Source: Marinomonas fungiae (GTDB taxonomy: Bacteria; Pseudomonadota; Gammaproteobacteria; Pseudomonadales; Marinomonadaceae). From it: DNA of 64,000 bases. The notes under the pieces were generated by a model. The model had not been told where the DNA came from, did no database searches, and saw only the letters and a program-made list of their open reading frames with translations. Each line of letters starts with the position of its first letter. Positions within the stretch are counted from its first letter, which is position 1. A program made the translations under genes and the position numbers. The stretch lies in the NCBI RefSeq assembly GCF_001418205.1, contig NZ_LIQF01000002.1, forward strand, positions 452,289 to 516,288, given 5' to 3'. This document shows, piece after piece, positions 19,716 through 28,915 of this stretch.

Positions 19716-20490
19716 ATTGTCGCGCACCAAAATGTAAGTCTTGGAATAATTCGCTCTGCAAAATATCCGTAGTGATATTCAGCTCAAAACGGAATGTTTG
19801 TTTTTGCCCTGAGCAGCCCGACAAGACTACTTGCCACTCCTCCCTTGAGCCGGGACGCGGTAGCTTCCAGCAAATTCCTTTAATGTTTACGTAACGGGTG
19901 CCGTCTGCGTCTTCTGTAATCGGGTACTCGGTTTGTTCAACGATCCCCTTGGAATACTCATCTTGTAAATTCTTAGCTTGAAGAATAGCTTGGCGAAACT
20001 GTGGTGAAAAAGGATCTTTACTGGGGTCGACTTTTGGGCGTTCGGCATTGACTGGGCCGATATCAAGTAGGCTATTACTTTTCCAGTCATGTTCAGAAAT
20101 CGGCTGCGAGATCGCTTGAGAAATTTCATCTAAAGAAAAGTTTTTAGCAGGCGAAGAGGGGGTTGCTGTGGACGCTTTTTGTGGCTTTGTCTCAGATGGC
20201 TTGGCGGTATCTGATAAAGTGTGGTCTTTTGCTGGCGCAGCGACGGCGGCTTGAGCAGGAGGCTCAGGCGAAGGGCGATTGCTCGGTTCGCTTGTGATTT
20301 CACTGGCCGGTTCGGGAGCAATTTCTGGCTCTGAATTTGCGGGAAGCAAAGACACTTCAAAATTGGGGACTTGTGCTGGCGCTTGGGTGTTTATCGACCA
20401 GTGGCGATCCTTGAACCATAGAAATACCCCTGCATGAAGACAAAACGCTGCAGTCAAAGCAAATATCCATGGTTTGAGCAGACGTTTCAT
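19714..20490 (-). CDS. Hypothetical membrane-anchored protein with TonB-like N-terminus
   Basis: 258 aa. One N-terminal transmembrane helix (about 8-26: FALTAAFCLHAGVFLWF) is followed by a Pro/Glu/Ser/Ala-rich spacer (about 45-115) and a compact C-terminal region (about 160-258) containing GICWKLPRPGSREEW and two cysteines. The helix-plus-proline-rich spacer is the layout of TonB/TolA energy transducers, but I do not recognise a TonB C-terminal domain. It probably spans the inner membrane with the C-terminus in the periplasm. It converges on argH and diverges from lptM-lysA. Function unknown. Confidence 0.6.
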   Translation of the reverse strand: MKRLLKPWIFALTAAFCLHAGVFLWFKDRHWSINTQAPAQVPNFEVSLLPANSEPEIAPEPASEITSEPSNRPSPEPPAQAAVAAPAKDHTLSDTAKPSETKPQKASTATPSSPAKNFSLDEISQAISQPISEHDWKSNSLLDIGPVNAERPKVDPSKDPFSPQFRQAILQAKNLQDEYSKGIVEQTEYPITEDADGTRYVNIKGICWKLPRPGSREEWQVVLSGCSGQKQTFRFELNITTDILQSELFQDLHFGARQ

Positions 20491-20674
20491 TCTTTAGATC
20501 ACAACCTTATTCGAGCAACAACAGCTAAGCAAAACTTCATGTTTACAGGGACTTACTATAACAAATCGAGAAATTTAAAATACCGTCAGAAAGTAAAGAT
20601 TTTTGGTCAAAGTCGTTAGTGGGGGTGGGAATAAGATAGGGGATCAGTATACTGTCAACAAATTGTATTAATGG

Positions 20675-20812
20675 ATGGTCGTCACTGTGTCAAAGCTTGT
20701 TTTACTGTTGGTCACAACCCTGATGCTTTCGGGGTGTGGAAACAAAGGTCCACTTTACTTACCTAATCAAGCTTCGCCAACTGAGACAGCGTCATCATCC
20801 GCAGAATATTGA
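20675..20812 (+). CDS. lptM: LPS translocon maturation lipoprotein LptM (YifL)
   Basis: A 45-aa open frame, short enough to be missed by size cut-offs. It has a hydrophobic signal and lipobox LSGC (C21), followed immediately by GNKGPLYLP, the diagnostic LptM/YifL motif (GLKGPLY in E. coli). LptM stabilises the oxidised LptDE LPS translocon in the outer membrane. Two starts are possible, ATG 20675 or GTG 20687; neither has a strong Shine-Dalgarno. Its stop codon TGAGG contains part of the lysA ribosome-binding site. lptM beside lysA-dapF is conserved. Confidence 0.88.
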   Translation: MVVTVSKLVLLLVTTLMLSGCGNKGPLYLPNQASPTETASSSAEY

Positions 20813-20822
20813 GGTATCCCCC

Positions 20823-22076
20823 TTGGATTTTTTTAACTACTCTGGCCACCAGCTTCATGCTGAAGACGTTTCATTAACTGATATTGCTGAGCAATACGGT
20901 ACGCCGACTTACGTTTATTCTCGCGCTACGTTTGAACGTCACTACAAAGCGTATGCTGATGCGTTTGCGTCCCATCCGACGTTGATTTGCTACGCGGTAA
21001 AAGCCTGTTCAAACATTGCTATTCTTAATGTACTTGCACGTCTAGGTTCTGGTTTTGATATTGTCTCAATTGGCGAACTTGAACGTGTATTGCGTGCCGG
21101 TGGTGATCCGAGCAAGGTCATGTTCTCAGGCGTTGCAAAACAAGAGCACGAAATGCGTCGCGCATTGGAAGTGGGCATTCATTGTTTCAATGTTGAGTCT
21201 GAATCCGAGTTATACCGTCTGAACAAAGTTGCAGGTGAAATGGGCAAAGTAGCGCCAGTATCACTGCGCGTGAACCCTGACGTGGATGCGAAAACGCACC
21301 CTTATATTTCAACGGGTCTAAAAGATAATAAGTTTGGTATCGATATTCAAGATGCGGTACGTATTTACAGTGTGGCCAACGCTCTAGAGAATCTAGATGT
21401 CATGGGCGTTGACTGTCACATTGGCTCGCAGTTAACAGAGCTTCAGCCATTTTTAGATACCTTTGATCGCTTAATCGGTCTGATTGACCAACTGGCTGAG
21501 CAAGGTATGACCATCAAGCATCTTGATTTGGGTGGTGGTCTAGGTGTGCGTTACCGTGATGAAGTGCCACCAGAGCCAAAAGATTATGCAGATCAGCTAC
21601 TAGAAAAAGTGAAAGGCCGTAACCTGTCATTGGCTTTTGAGCCAGGTCGTTCTATTGCTGCGAACGCTGGTATTCTAATGACGAAAGTGGAATTCCTAAA
21701 ATGCACTGCGCATAAAAACTTTGCCATCATTGACGGTGCTATGAACGATATGATTCGTCCATCATTGTACGGCGCTTGGATGGACATCGTGCCAGTGAGC
21801 TTGGAGCCAACATCAGAAGGCAAACGCGTTTACGACCTAGTAGGTCCTATCTGTGAAACCGGTGATTTCCTAGGTAAAGACCGTGAATTGGATATCCAGC
21901 CTGGTGATTTGTTAGCGGTTCGCTCTGCTGGGGCGTACGGTTTTACCATGGCGTCAAACTATAATAGCCGTGGCCGTGCCGCAGAGATCATGGTTGACGG
22001 CGATAAGGTTTATTTGATCCGTGAGCGTGAAGACATCGATCACCAATTGGCTGGTGAGCAATTGCTGCCAGCTTGA
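20823..22076 (+). CDS. lysA: Diaminopimelate decarboxylase
   Basis: 417 aa from TTG at 20823, with GAGG 8 bases upstream; this start gives [11 protein letters not shown], equivalent to the MDxFNY N-terminus of pseudomonad LysA. The enzyme makes L-lysine from meso-diaminopimelate. The PLP lysine is K60 in [14 protein letters not shown] and GGGLGVRY are the phosphate-binding region, and GPICETGDF supplies the intersubunit cysteine. Operon order lptM-lysA-dapF. Confidence 0.97.
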   Translation: MDFFNYSGHQLHAEDVSLTDIAEQYGTPTYVYSRATFERHYKAYADAFASHPTLICYAVKACSNIAILNVLARLGSGFDIVSIGELERVLRAGGDPSKVMFSGVAKQEHEMRRALEVGIHCFNVESESELYRLNKVAGEMGKVAPVSLRVNPDVDAKTHPYISTGLKDNKFGIDIQDAVRIYSVANALENLDVMGVDCHIGSQLTELQPFLDTFDRLIGLIDQLAEQGMTIKHLDLGGGLGVRYRDEVPPEPKDYADQLLEKVKGRNLSLAFEPGRSIAANAGILMTKVEFLKCTAHKNFAIIDGAMNDMIRPSLYGAWMDIVPVSLEPTSEGKRVYDLVGPICETGDFLGKDRELDIQPGDLLAVRSAGAYGFTMASNYNSRGRAAEIMVDGDKVYLIREREDIDHQLAGEQLLPA

Positions 22077-22086
22077 GGAGATCAGC

Positions 22087-22917
22087 ATGTTGTTAAAGTT
22101 TACTAAGATGCATGGTCTTGGCAACGACTTTGTCGTGGTCGATGCGGTGTCTCGTAAAGTGTATTTCAACAAGGCGCAGATTGAGCGCCTTGGGGACCGT
22201 AACCGTGGCATTGGCTTTGATCAGTTGTTAGTGGTTGAACCACCATCGAATCCTGACATGGACTTTCGCTACCGCATTTACAACTGTGATGGCTCTGAAG
22301 TGGAGCATTGCGGTAATGGCGCACGTTGCTTTGCAAAGTTTGTCTTGGATCGTGAGCTGACTCACAAGAGAATCATTGATGTCGAAACCAAACGTGGACA
22401 AATTCAGCTGAAAGTGCTGGACGATGGTCAAGTCTGTGTCGATATGGGCGAGCCAAGTTTTGTACCAGCGGATCTACCGTTTGTTGCAGAAGGTCTGATG
22501 GATCTGTACCCAATCGATGTGGCAGGCGAAACGTTTGAATTAACACCTGTATCGGTAGGCAACCCGCATGCTGTTATTCGTGTTGAAGAACTTAGCGATG
22601 CGATTGTTGAGCGAGTCGGTCCGATTGTCGAAGATCACGAACGTTTTCCAAACAATGTTAACGTAGGTTTTCTGCAAGTCTTGTCTTCTGATGAGGTGAA
22701 CTTGCGAGTTTATGAGCGTGGAGTGGGGGAAACGCAAGCCTGTGGTACAGGTGCCTGTGCTGCGGTAGTCGCTGGTATTAAGCAAGGCTGGCTTGCTGCA
22801 GATGTGCTTGTGCATCTACCAGGTGGCGATTTACGTATCTCTTGGCAAGGCCCCGGCCATTCCATTCAAATGACTGGACCTGCAGAGAAAGTGTTTGAAG
22901 GTCAAATCTACCTATAA
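22087..22917 (+). CDS. dapF: Diaminopimelate epimerase
   Basis: 276 aa from the ATG at 22087, preceded by GAGGAG. It interconverts LL- and meso-diaminopimelate, the precursor of lysine and peptidoglycan. The two catalytic cysteines are C75 (EHCGNGARC) and C219 (QACGTGAC), matching the C73/C217 pair of the H. influenzae enzyme. It lies 10 bases after lysA and 10 bases before the DUF484 gene. Confidence 0.98.
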   Translation: MLLKFTKMHGLGNDFVVVDAVSRKVYFNKAQIERLGDRNRGIGFDQLLVVEPPSNPDMDFRYRIYNCDGSEVEHCGNGARCFAKFVLDRELTHKRIIDVETKRGQIQLKVLDDGQVCVDMGEPSFVPADLPFVAEGLMDLYPIDVAGETFELTPVSVGNPHAVIRVEELSDAIVERVGPIVEDHERFPNNVNVGFLQVLSSDEVNLRVYERGVGETQACGTGACAAVVAGIKQGWLAADVLVHLPGGDLRISWQGPGHSIQMTGPAEKVFEGQIYL

Positions 22918-22927
22918 GAGGGATCCC

Positions 22928-23596
22928 ATGACGGAAGAGGAAGTAGTCCAGTATTTGCAAAATACGCCAGAGTTTTTTGAGCGAAATCCTGCGTTACTGG
23001 AGACATTAAGTGTTCCTCATCCGTTGCATGGTGGAGCGATCTCGTTAATAGAGCGCCAAGTTTCTATGTTGCGCAAATCGGTGGCTGAGTATCGTGGTGA
23101 GTTCGAGCGTCTGGTAGCCATTGCCAGAGAAAACGAAGCCATCATGAAGAAAAGCCGTCGATTGGTTCTTAAATGCCTCAGTTGCGAATCGTTAGACGAT
23201 TTCGCCGGAGTCGTAGAGGAAGTGATGCGCGAGGACTTTGCGGTCAACTACATGTCGATGGTGTTGTTCAGTGAACACGAACTCGATACCTCCATTCGCA
23301 CGGCCAGCTGGGAAGCAGCTGAGCCAATCTTAAAAGAAATGCTGGCACAGTCTGGCTGCTATTGCGGCGTACTATCGGTCGCTGAATCGGAATTCTTATT
23401 CCAATCACAAAGTGATTCAGTGATGTCTTCGGCGATCATGCCATTAGTGTCACGAGAAGGTGGGCAGGTGATTTATCACGGTGTGCTGGCGCTTGGTTCT
23501 AGCCGCTTAAATCATTTTGATAAGGAAAAAGGTCTGTTATTCCTAGACTTTTTGGCTGACTTACTGAGTGCGCTACTACTTAGGTTATTACCATGA
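22928..23596 (+). CDS. DUF484 family protein (YigA-like)
   Basis: 222 aa from ATG 22928, with AGAGGGA upstream. The N-terminal signature VVQYLQNTPEFFERNPALLETLSVPHP is split here into its blocks YLQNTPEFF and NPALLETL; after it come a coiled coil (about 40-75) and a GAF-like domain. Function is unknown. In many gammaproteobacteria it sits between dapF and xerC. Here its stop overlaps the start of the HAD phosphatase gene by 4 bases, with no xerC between. Confidence 0.92.
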   Translation: MTEEEVVQYLQNTPEFFERNPALLETLSVPHPLHGGAISLIERQVSMLRKSVAEYRGEFERLVAIARENEAIMKKSRRLVLKCLSCESLDDFAGVVEEVMREDFAVNYMSMVLFSEHELDTSIRTASWEAAEPILKEMLAQSGCYCGVLSVAESEFLFQSQSDSVMSSAIMPLVSREGGQVIYHGVLALGSSRLNHFDKEKGLLFLDFLADLLSALLLRLLP

Positions 23597-24306
23597 AAAC
23601 CCTTATTTCGTTTGATCTAGATAATACATTGTGGGATGTCGATCCAACGCTTACCCGCGCAGAACATGCTATGGAAAAGTGGTTTGAAGATAACTTTCCA
23701 GGTTTTGCAGAGCGTTTTTACACGCCTACCATGGATCCGATCAAATACGAGATCTACGAGCTCTACCCAGAAATTAAACACGATGTTACTAAGGTGCGTT
23801 TGGCGCAATATAAATTGGCTCTTCAGCGTTATGGTTTGCCCGCAGAGGAAGCTGAGCAGCGAGCGGAACAGGCGTTTAATGTATTTTATGATTGGCGTCA
23901 GCGTATTGATTTGTATCCTGATGTTCATCCAACGCTGACCAAGTTGGCGCAACGCTATGAACTGGCTGCTTTAACCAATGGTAATGCGGATGTTTACCAT
24001 CCTTACATTGCGCTTGAACACTACTTTGGTACCGTGATTCGTGCTGACAAAGAAGGCATTGCTAAGCCCGATCCAGAGATTTTTCAGCGTTTAGCTGAGC
24101 GTACTAAGACACCAATGGATCGTATCATTCATGTGGGCGATCATCCGATTGACGACGTGCAAGGCGCAGTCAATGCTGGCGCGCGTGCGGTATGGTTTAA
24201 CCGTCATGGTGCGCGCCGTTGGCGCGCGGAATGGGCGGTAACGCCAGACGCGGAAGTGCATTCTTTGCCAGAGTTGATTACCTTAATTGAGAACATGAAC
24301 TTATAG
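23593..24306 (+). CDS. HAD-superfamily hydrolase (YigB-like)
   Basis: 237 aa. HAD motif I is FDLDNTLW (nucleophile D8, acid/base D10), motif II is LTNGN, and motifs III/IV are KPDPEIF and HVGDHPIDDVQG. The cap region and context match YigB, which in E. coli dephosphorylates FMN (5-amino-6-(5-phosphoribitylamino)uracil phosphate is another known activity). It is coupled to DUF484 by a 4-base overlap. Confidence 0.9.
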   Translation: MKTLISFDLDNTLWDVDPTLTRAEHAMEKWFEDNFPGFAERFYTPTMDPIKYEIYELYPEIKHDVTKVRLAQYKLALQRYGLPAEEAEQRAEQAFNVFYDWRQRIDLYPDVHPTLTKLAQRYELAALTNGNADVYHPYIALEHYFGTVIRADKEGIAKPDPEIFQRLAERTKTPMDRIIHVGDHPIDDVQGAVNAGARAVWFNRHGARRWRAEWAVTPDAEVHSLPELITLIENMNL

Positions 24307-24339
24307 CCTTTTGCTATCGTTCTAGTTAAGTATTCTGAT

Positions 24340-24367
24340 TTTGCAGTCGCAAGATTAGTGTTACACT
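24340..24367 (+). promoter_or_regulatory. Candidate promoter for trxA
   Basis: TTTGCA (24340-24345), a 16-base spacer and TACACT (24362-24367), 40 bases before the trxA start. Matches are moderate, 4 of 6 at each hexamer, so this is tentative. Confidence 0.35.
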
Positions 24368-24406
24368 AGCCTCATTAATTGAATAACCGAATTTAAGGAA
24401 ATTGCG

Positions 24407-24733
24407 ATGAGCGAAAATATTATCAACGTAACAGATGCTCAGTTTGAAGAAGAAGTTCTAAAATCTGATCTACCAGTTATCGTAGACTTTTGGGCGCCAT
24501 GGTGTGGTCCTTGTAAAATGATCGCCCCAGTTCTTGAAGATGTTGCACAAGAATTCGCTGGCCGTGTAAAAGTTGTTAAAATCAACGTTGATGAAAACAC
24601 TGAAACTGCACCGAAATACAATGTACGTGGTATTCCAACACTGCTTGTGATTAAAGGTGGTGAAGTGGCGGCAACGAAAGTTGGCGCTGTTTCTAAGTCT
24701 CAGCTAGTAGACTTCGTTGCAGGCGCTCTATAA
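24407..24733 (+). CDS. trxA: Thioredoxin 1
   Basis: 108 aa. The redox-active site WCGPC lies at residues 32-36, with the cis-proline segment RGIPTLL further on. It is the cytoplasmic dithiol reductant for ribonucleotide reductase, PAPS reductase and methionine sulfoxide reductases. It is monocistronic: AAGGA before the start and a strong terminator immediately after. In pseudomonads trxA is next to rho; the next gene here is an M23 peptidase on the other strand. Confidence 0.98.
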   Translation: MSENIINVTDAQFEEEVLKSDLPVIVDFWAPWCGPCKMIAPVLEDVAQEFAGRVKVVKINVDENTETAPKYNVRGIPTLLVIKGGEVAATKVGAVSKSQLVDFVAGAL

Positions 24734-24752
24734 TTTAGAGCTCTGAAACATT

Positions 24753-24779
24753 AAAAAGGCCGCAGCTGCGGCCTTTTTT
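24753..24779. terminator. Bidirectional terminator after trxA
   Basis: Perfect 16-base palindrome GGCCGCAGCTGCGGCC (24758-24773) with five A on the left and six T on the right. It serves trxA and the convergent M23 peptidase gene. Confidence 0.9.
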
Positions 24780-24795
24780 GTTTTTGCGTAGGGGG

Positions 24796-26202
24796 TTAAC
24801 GTTCTAAGCGGGCCAAATACTCGGAAAAGTCTTGTGAGTGTGACCCTTTCAAGCGCTTTGATAGTTTCTGTGCGTACGGTAAAAAAGCCACGAGTTCATC
24901 TTTTGTCATGGGGCTGTCAAACGGAATATCGACCGTTTCCGGGTTTTGATAGACGCCGTTGATGCGAAACTCATAGTGTAGGTGTGGCCCTGTGGCCCAG
25001 CCAGTTTGTCCAACATAGGCGATGGTTTCCCCCTGTGCGACCGAGCGACCTGCAATCAGATTCTCGGCGAAGCCATTAAGGTGGGCATATAGGGTTGTGT
25101 AGCCTTGGCCGTGATCGATGATCACGGTATTGCCATAGCCTTTCATCTCCCCGACAAAAGACACCTTACCATCTCCCGAACTCTGTACCGGTGTATTAAT
25201 TGGAGCAGAGTAATCAACCCCTTGATGTGGACGTGTTGTTTTGAAAATGGGGTGTAACCGATTCGGGTTAAATTGAGAGGAAACTCGGGTGAAATCCACT
25301 GGTGAGCGAATAAAAGCGCGACGCAGGGATAAACCATCGCGGGTGAAATAGTCAGTACGCTCACCGGCTTGGTAGCGCATGGCCTCGAACACACGGCCAT
25401 TGTTTACAAATTGCGCAGCAATAATGTTGCCAGTGGCAACCTTTTCACCATCAATCATTTTTTGCTCATAAAGTAAGGCAAAGCGATCTCCCTTACGTAC
25501 ATCCAGAGCGAAGTCGATGTCCCAGCGAAAGATATCTGTCACTTGCGCAAGTAGTTTCTCACTAATGCCGGCACGGACCCCATCAACAAATAAAGAGCTT
25601 TGAATAGTGGCTTCTTTGTAAGCCAATACGGTTTCCATGGGCGTAATATCAAGTTGGTAACTGAAGCCTTGAGCTGATTTGGTAAAAACATGGGTTTGTT
25701 CACGGGTTTCAGATAAGGTCAGCCGTTGTAAATCATCAGACGGTGTCAAAATCTCAGTCGTGAGTTTTTGCCCAGGTTTTAAGCTGCTCAACACTTGATG
25801 TTCATCGCTCTGCAACAACTCAGCAATTTGGCGATTGTTGACGCCTAAACGACTCAGGGTTCGAGATAACGAATCACCTGCTTGCAACACAGCTGTGGTG
25901 GATTGCAAGGTTTGCGGTTGATTTCGGTCTTGTAAATATTCGGACGTTGGCAGCTCGGCTTTCTCGGGAATGGGGCCTGCAGATTGGCGAATAGGAGTGT
26001 TGTCACTTAAAGGTGAGCTATCCAGTGAAGCTGGTTGCCACAGCAATAGTCCTGTACCGATAGCCAATAATGTAAAAGAAGCCCCTAACAGGCTTTTAGA
26101 AAGCAATGATTTGTCCAATATACAGGTCCAATTTTCAATAGAAAGCCGTGTAATCCTATCAACTAAGTGGCTATAATTGAACGCCAATTTATTTTCACTC
26201 AA
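24796..26202 (-). CDS. M23 family metallopeptidase (MepM/YebA-like murein endopeptidase)
   Basis: 468 aa as drawn from a TTG codon at 26202. One transmembrane helix (about 37-55), an OapA/LysM-like segment (about 103-150), then the LytM domain with a complete zinc site: H326 and D330 (HQGVDYS), H374 (YAHL), H407 and H409 (GPHLHYEF). An intact site implies D,D-endopeptidase activity on peptidoglycan crosslinks in the periplasm. It is divergent from tyrS, as in pseudomonads. No clear Shine-Dalgarno precedes the TTG, so the N-terminus is uncertain; another TTG lies at 26118. Confidence 0.9.
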   Translation of the reverse strand: MSENKLAFNYSHLVDRITRLSIENWTCILDKSLLSKSLLGASFTLLAIGTGLLLWQPASLDSSPLSDNTPIRQSAGPIPEKAELPTSEYLQDRNQPQTLQSTTAVLQAGDSLSRTLSRLGVNNRQIAELLQSDEHQVLSSLKPGQKLTTEILTPSDDLQRLTLSETREQTHVFTKSAQGFSYQLDITPMETVLAYKEATIQSSLFVDGVRAGISEKLLAQVTDIFRWDIDFALDVRKGDRFALLYEQKMIDGEKVATGNIIAAQFVNNGRVFEAMRYQAGERTDYFTRDGLSLRRAFIRSPVDFTRVSSQFNPNRLHPIFKTTRPHQGVDYSAPINTPVQSSGDGKVSFVGEMKGYGNTVIIDHGQGYTTLYAHLNGFAENLIAGRSVAQGETIAYVGQTGWATGPHLHYEFRINGVYQNPETVDIPFDSPMTKDELVAFLPYAQKLSKRLKGSHSQDFSEYLARLER

Positions 26203-26221
26203 TTAGGATTTGGATCGTAAA

Positions 26222-27526
26222 ATGACACAACAGAACATCGACCTATTAGCTGACTTACAGGCTCGTGGGCTTATTGCTCAAATGACAGCAGAAGAAGAGC
26301 TACGTGCTCACTTGTCATCCGGTCGTCGTACTTTGTATTGTGGTTTCGATCCAACCGCCGACAGTTTACACCTAGGTCACCTAGTGCCGCTATTGGTTCT
26401 TAAGCGTTGCCAAGACGCAGGCCACAATCCAATCGCTCTTGTGGGCGGTGCTACTGGCATGATCGGAGATCCTAGTTTTAAGGCCGCAGAGCGCTCATTG
26501 AACACATCCGATGTGGTGGCGAGCTGGGCGGATAAAATCAAAGGCCAAGTAAGCCAGTTTATTGCCTTCGAAGGTGTTGATAACCCAGCGCGCGTAGTAA
26601 ACAACCTAGACTGGACTGGCAATATGAATGTGATCGATTTCCTACGCGAAATCGGTAAGCACTTCTCCGTCAATGCCATGATTAACAAAGAGTCAGTACA
26701 GCAGCGTCTGAACCGTGAAGGCGCGGGTATTTCTTTTACTGAGTTCTCTTATGCCTTGCTGCAAGGGATGGACTTTGCCGAGCTGAATCGTCAATACGAC
26801 TGTACTTTGCAGGTAGGTGGTAGTGACCAATGGGGCAACATTGTTGGTGGTATTGACCTTTCCCGTCGTCAAAACCAAGCGCAAGTGTTTGGTCTAACCG
26901 TGCCTCTGGTTACCAAAGCAGACGGTACGAAATTTGGTAAGACAGAATCAGGTGCAGTATGGCTTGATCCGAAGAAAACCAGCCAGTACTCGTTCTACCA
27001 ATTTTGGTTAGGCACTGCGGATGCAGACGTGTACAAGTTCCTTAAGTACTTCACGTTCATGTCTGTAGAAGAAATCGATGCCATTGAAAAAGCGGACCAA
27101 GAAAATGGTGGTAAGCCACAGGCGCAAGCTATCCTTGCTCGTGAAGCGACTCGCCTTGTTCACGGTGAAGAAGGTTTAGCAGCGGCGGAACGTATCACTC
27201 AAGCATTGTTCAGTGGTGAAACGGATCAACTAAGTGAGCAAGATCTAGAGCAAATCCAACTAGATGGTCTACCAAGTAGTTCGTTAGTAGGTATTAATCT
27301 TTCGGAAACTCCGTTGACTACCTTGTTGGCGGATGCTGGTTTGGCTGCTAGCGGTAAGCAAGTAAAAGACGCATTACAGCGCAATTCTGTATTTGTAAAC
27401 GGTGTGGCGAAGGGTATGGATGACAACATGGCTGCGGCGGACATCTTTACTGCAGACAATGGTTACTACGGCAAATACTTCCTAGTAAAACTAGGTAAGA
27501 AAAAGCACCACCTGTTTGCACTATAA
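26222..27526 (+). CDS. tyrS: Tyrosyl-tRNA synthetase
   Basis: 434 aa from ATG 26222, 12 bases after an in-frame TTG. Class I synthetase: the HIGH-type motif is HLGH at residues 50-53 and the KMSKS-type motif is KFGKT at 237-241, both as in the E. coli TyrS subtype. Substrate-binding blocks [10 protein letters not shown] and [10 protein letters not shown] are intact. The C-terminal 90 residues form the S4 RNA-binding domain. Codons are strongly biased. Confidence 0.98.
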   Translation: MTQQNIDLLADLQARGLIAQMTAEEELRAHLSSGRRTLYCGFDPTADSLHLGHLVPLLVLKRCQDAGHNPIALVGGATGMIGDPSFKAAERSLNTSDVVASWADKIKGQVSQFIAFEGVDNPARVVNNLDWTGNMNVIDFLREIGKHFSVNAMINKESVQQRLNREGAGISFTEFSYALLQGMDFAELNRQYDCTLQVGGSDQWGNIVGGIDLSRRQNQAQVFGLTVPLVTKADGTKFGKTESGAVWLDPKKTSQYSFYQFWLGTADADVYKFLKYFTFMSVEEIDAIEKADQENGGKPQAQAILAREATRLVHGEEGLAAAERITQALFSGETDQLSEQDLEQIQLDGLPSSSLVGINLSETPLTTLLADAGLAASGKQVKDALQRNSVFVNGVAKGMDDNMAAADIFTADNGYYGKYFLVKLGKKKHHLFAL

Positions 27527-27546
27527 TGCATTCGATTTATGCTTCT

Positions 27547-27570
27547 AAAGGCGCTTCGGCGCCTTTTCTG
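27547..27570 (+). terminator. Terminator of tyrS with UUCG tetraloop
   Basis: Stem AAAGGCGC/GCGCCTTT (27547-27554 and 27559-27566) closed by a TTCG tetraloop and followed by TTTTCTGTTTT. It overlaps the tail just downstream of the tyrS stop codon. Confidence 0.85.
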
Positions 27571-27616
27571 TTTTATGACTTATCAAAATAAATAGATTGA
27601 GCGAGGATCACGATCC

Positions 27617-28873
27617 ATGATCACTATTGATTGGCAACAGCTAGAACGTTTGCTCGGCGAGCAGGGGAAAGTGTGGCTTGCCCTCAGTGGTGGCATGGAT
27701 TCTATGGTGTTGCTGCATATACTCACGCATCAGGCTCCGGTAGCCATACGTCAGCGACTGACGGCACTGCATGTGCATCATGGCTTGAGTCAGCATGCAG
27801 ATCATTGGTTAAGCCACTGCCAAACGACTTGTAAAGGTTATGATGTGCCGTTTTATTTTGAGCGGATACAGATTGATCAAACAGGTTCAATTGAAGAACA
27901 GGCACGACAAAAGCGCTATCAAGTGTTTGCGAACCACCTCCAGGCTGGAGACGTGCTACTGCAAGGACATCATGCCAATGATCAAGCTGAGACGGTGCTG
28001 TTTCGCTTAGAACGAGGTTGCGGTTGGCGTGGTATTCAAGGCATTCCTGCTTGTCGTCGCATAGGTGATGCTAATGTCTTTCGACCGTTATTAAAAACAT
28101 CGCGATCGATGATTGAGGCTTACGCTAAGACCCATCAGCTGGAATGGGTGGAAGATGAATCCAACTTAGAGCTGCAATTTCGTCGCAATTTTTTACGCCA
28201 CCAAGTCTTGGCGCCTTGGCAGGCAAATAACGCCGACATTGCGAAACAGGTCGCCCAAAGCGTTGAGCGCATTCAGGCGGAGAGTAGTGTCCTAGAACGC
28301 TTGCTTGTGGAAACATTAGCGGGCTTTATCAATCGTGATGGTGGTTTGCGATTATCGCTACTGCCTGAGTCTGAGCGTGGTTTTTGGCTGTCAGCTTTTC
28401 TAAACCAGCAGGGTATCTCTGTGACACAGCAACAGCAAAGGTCGCTAGTGGACATGTTCTTTAGTTCGCAAGATAAACAGCCAGAATACATACGTCATCA
28501 TTATCGTCTGGTTCGCTTTAAAGCGGCTATGTATATACTGCCCAAAGATCAAAGAGCAGTGGAGCAGGCCTTGGTCGCTGGTACATGGATAGAGCGGGAG
28601 TTTGATCGTGTTTACTGTGATCAAGATGTCCAATTAAAACCAAGACCAGAGGGTGTTCAATTATGTTTGCCCAATGGTAAGCATCGGCCTTTAAAGAAGT
28701 TTCTACAGGATCAACAAGTACCCAGTTGGTGGCGAGAGCAACTGCCTTATGTGTTTGCTAAAGGGGAGTTAGTGGCCATTGGAGGACTTTGGCAGCATCC
28801 TGATTGGTCTGGTCAGGTTATATGGCAGCGTAATGATCGGCTGCCTTGGCCGAGTGATCCGTCGCGCACATAA
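27617..28873 (+). CDS. tilS: tRNA(Ile)-lysidine synthetase
   Basis: 418 aa. PP-loop ATPase motif SGGMDS at residues 24-29; the conserved H-H-G-L-S block and GHHANDQAETVLFR follow. A C-terminal TilS substrate-binding domain (about 330-410) is present. It converts cytidine 34 of the CAU anticodon to lysidine, allowing AUA decoding. It starts 90 bases after tyrS beyond a terminator, so probably has its own promoter. In pseudomonads tilS lies between accA and pyrG; here it is about 4 kb from pyrG. Confidence 0.95.
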   Translation: MITIDWQQLERLLGEQGKVWLALSGGMDSMVLLHILTHQAPVAIRQRLTALHVHHGLSQHADHWLSHCQTTCKGYDVPFYFERIQIDQTGSIEEQARQKRYQVFANHLQAGDVLLQGHHANDQAETVLFRLERGCGWRGIQGIPACRRIGDANVFRPLLKTSRSMIEAYAKTHQLEWVEDESNLELQFRRNFLRHQVLAPWQANNADIAKQVAQSVERIQAESSVLERLLVETLAGFINRDGGLRLSLLPESERGFWLSAFLNQQGISVTQQQQRSLVDMFFSSQDKQPEYIRHHYRLVRFKAAMYILPKDQRAVEQALVAGTWIEREFDRVYCDQDVQLKPRPEGVQLCLPNGKHRPLKKFLQDQQVPSWWREQLPYVFAKGELVAIGGLWQHPDWSGQVIWQRNDRLPWPSDPSRT

Positions 28874-28900
28874 AAATGCCCAGCTTACTACTGGGCATTT
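28872..28900. terminator. Bidirectional terminator between tilS and fadL
   Basis: Ten-base-pair stem AAATGCCCAG/CTGGGCATTT (28874-28883 and 28891-28900) with loop CTTACTA. An A-run lies on the left and T on the right; it separates the convergent tilS and fadL genes. Confidence 0.85.
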
Positions 28901-28915
28901 GCCTATGCATAAAGA

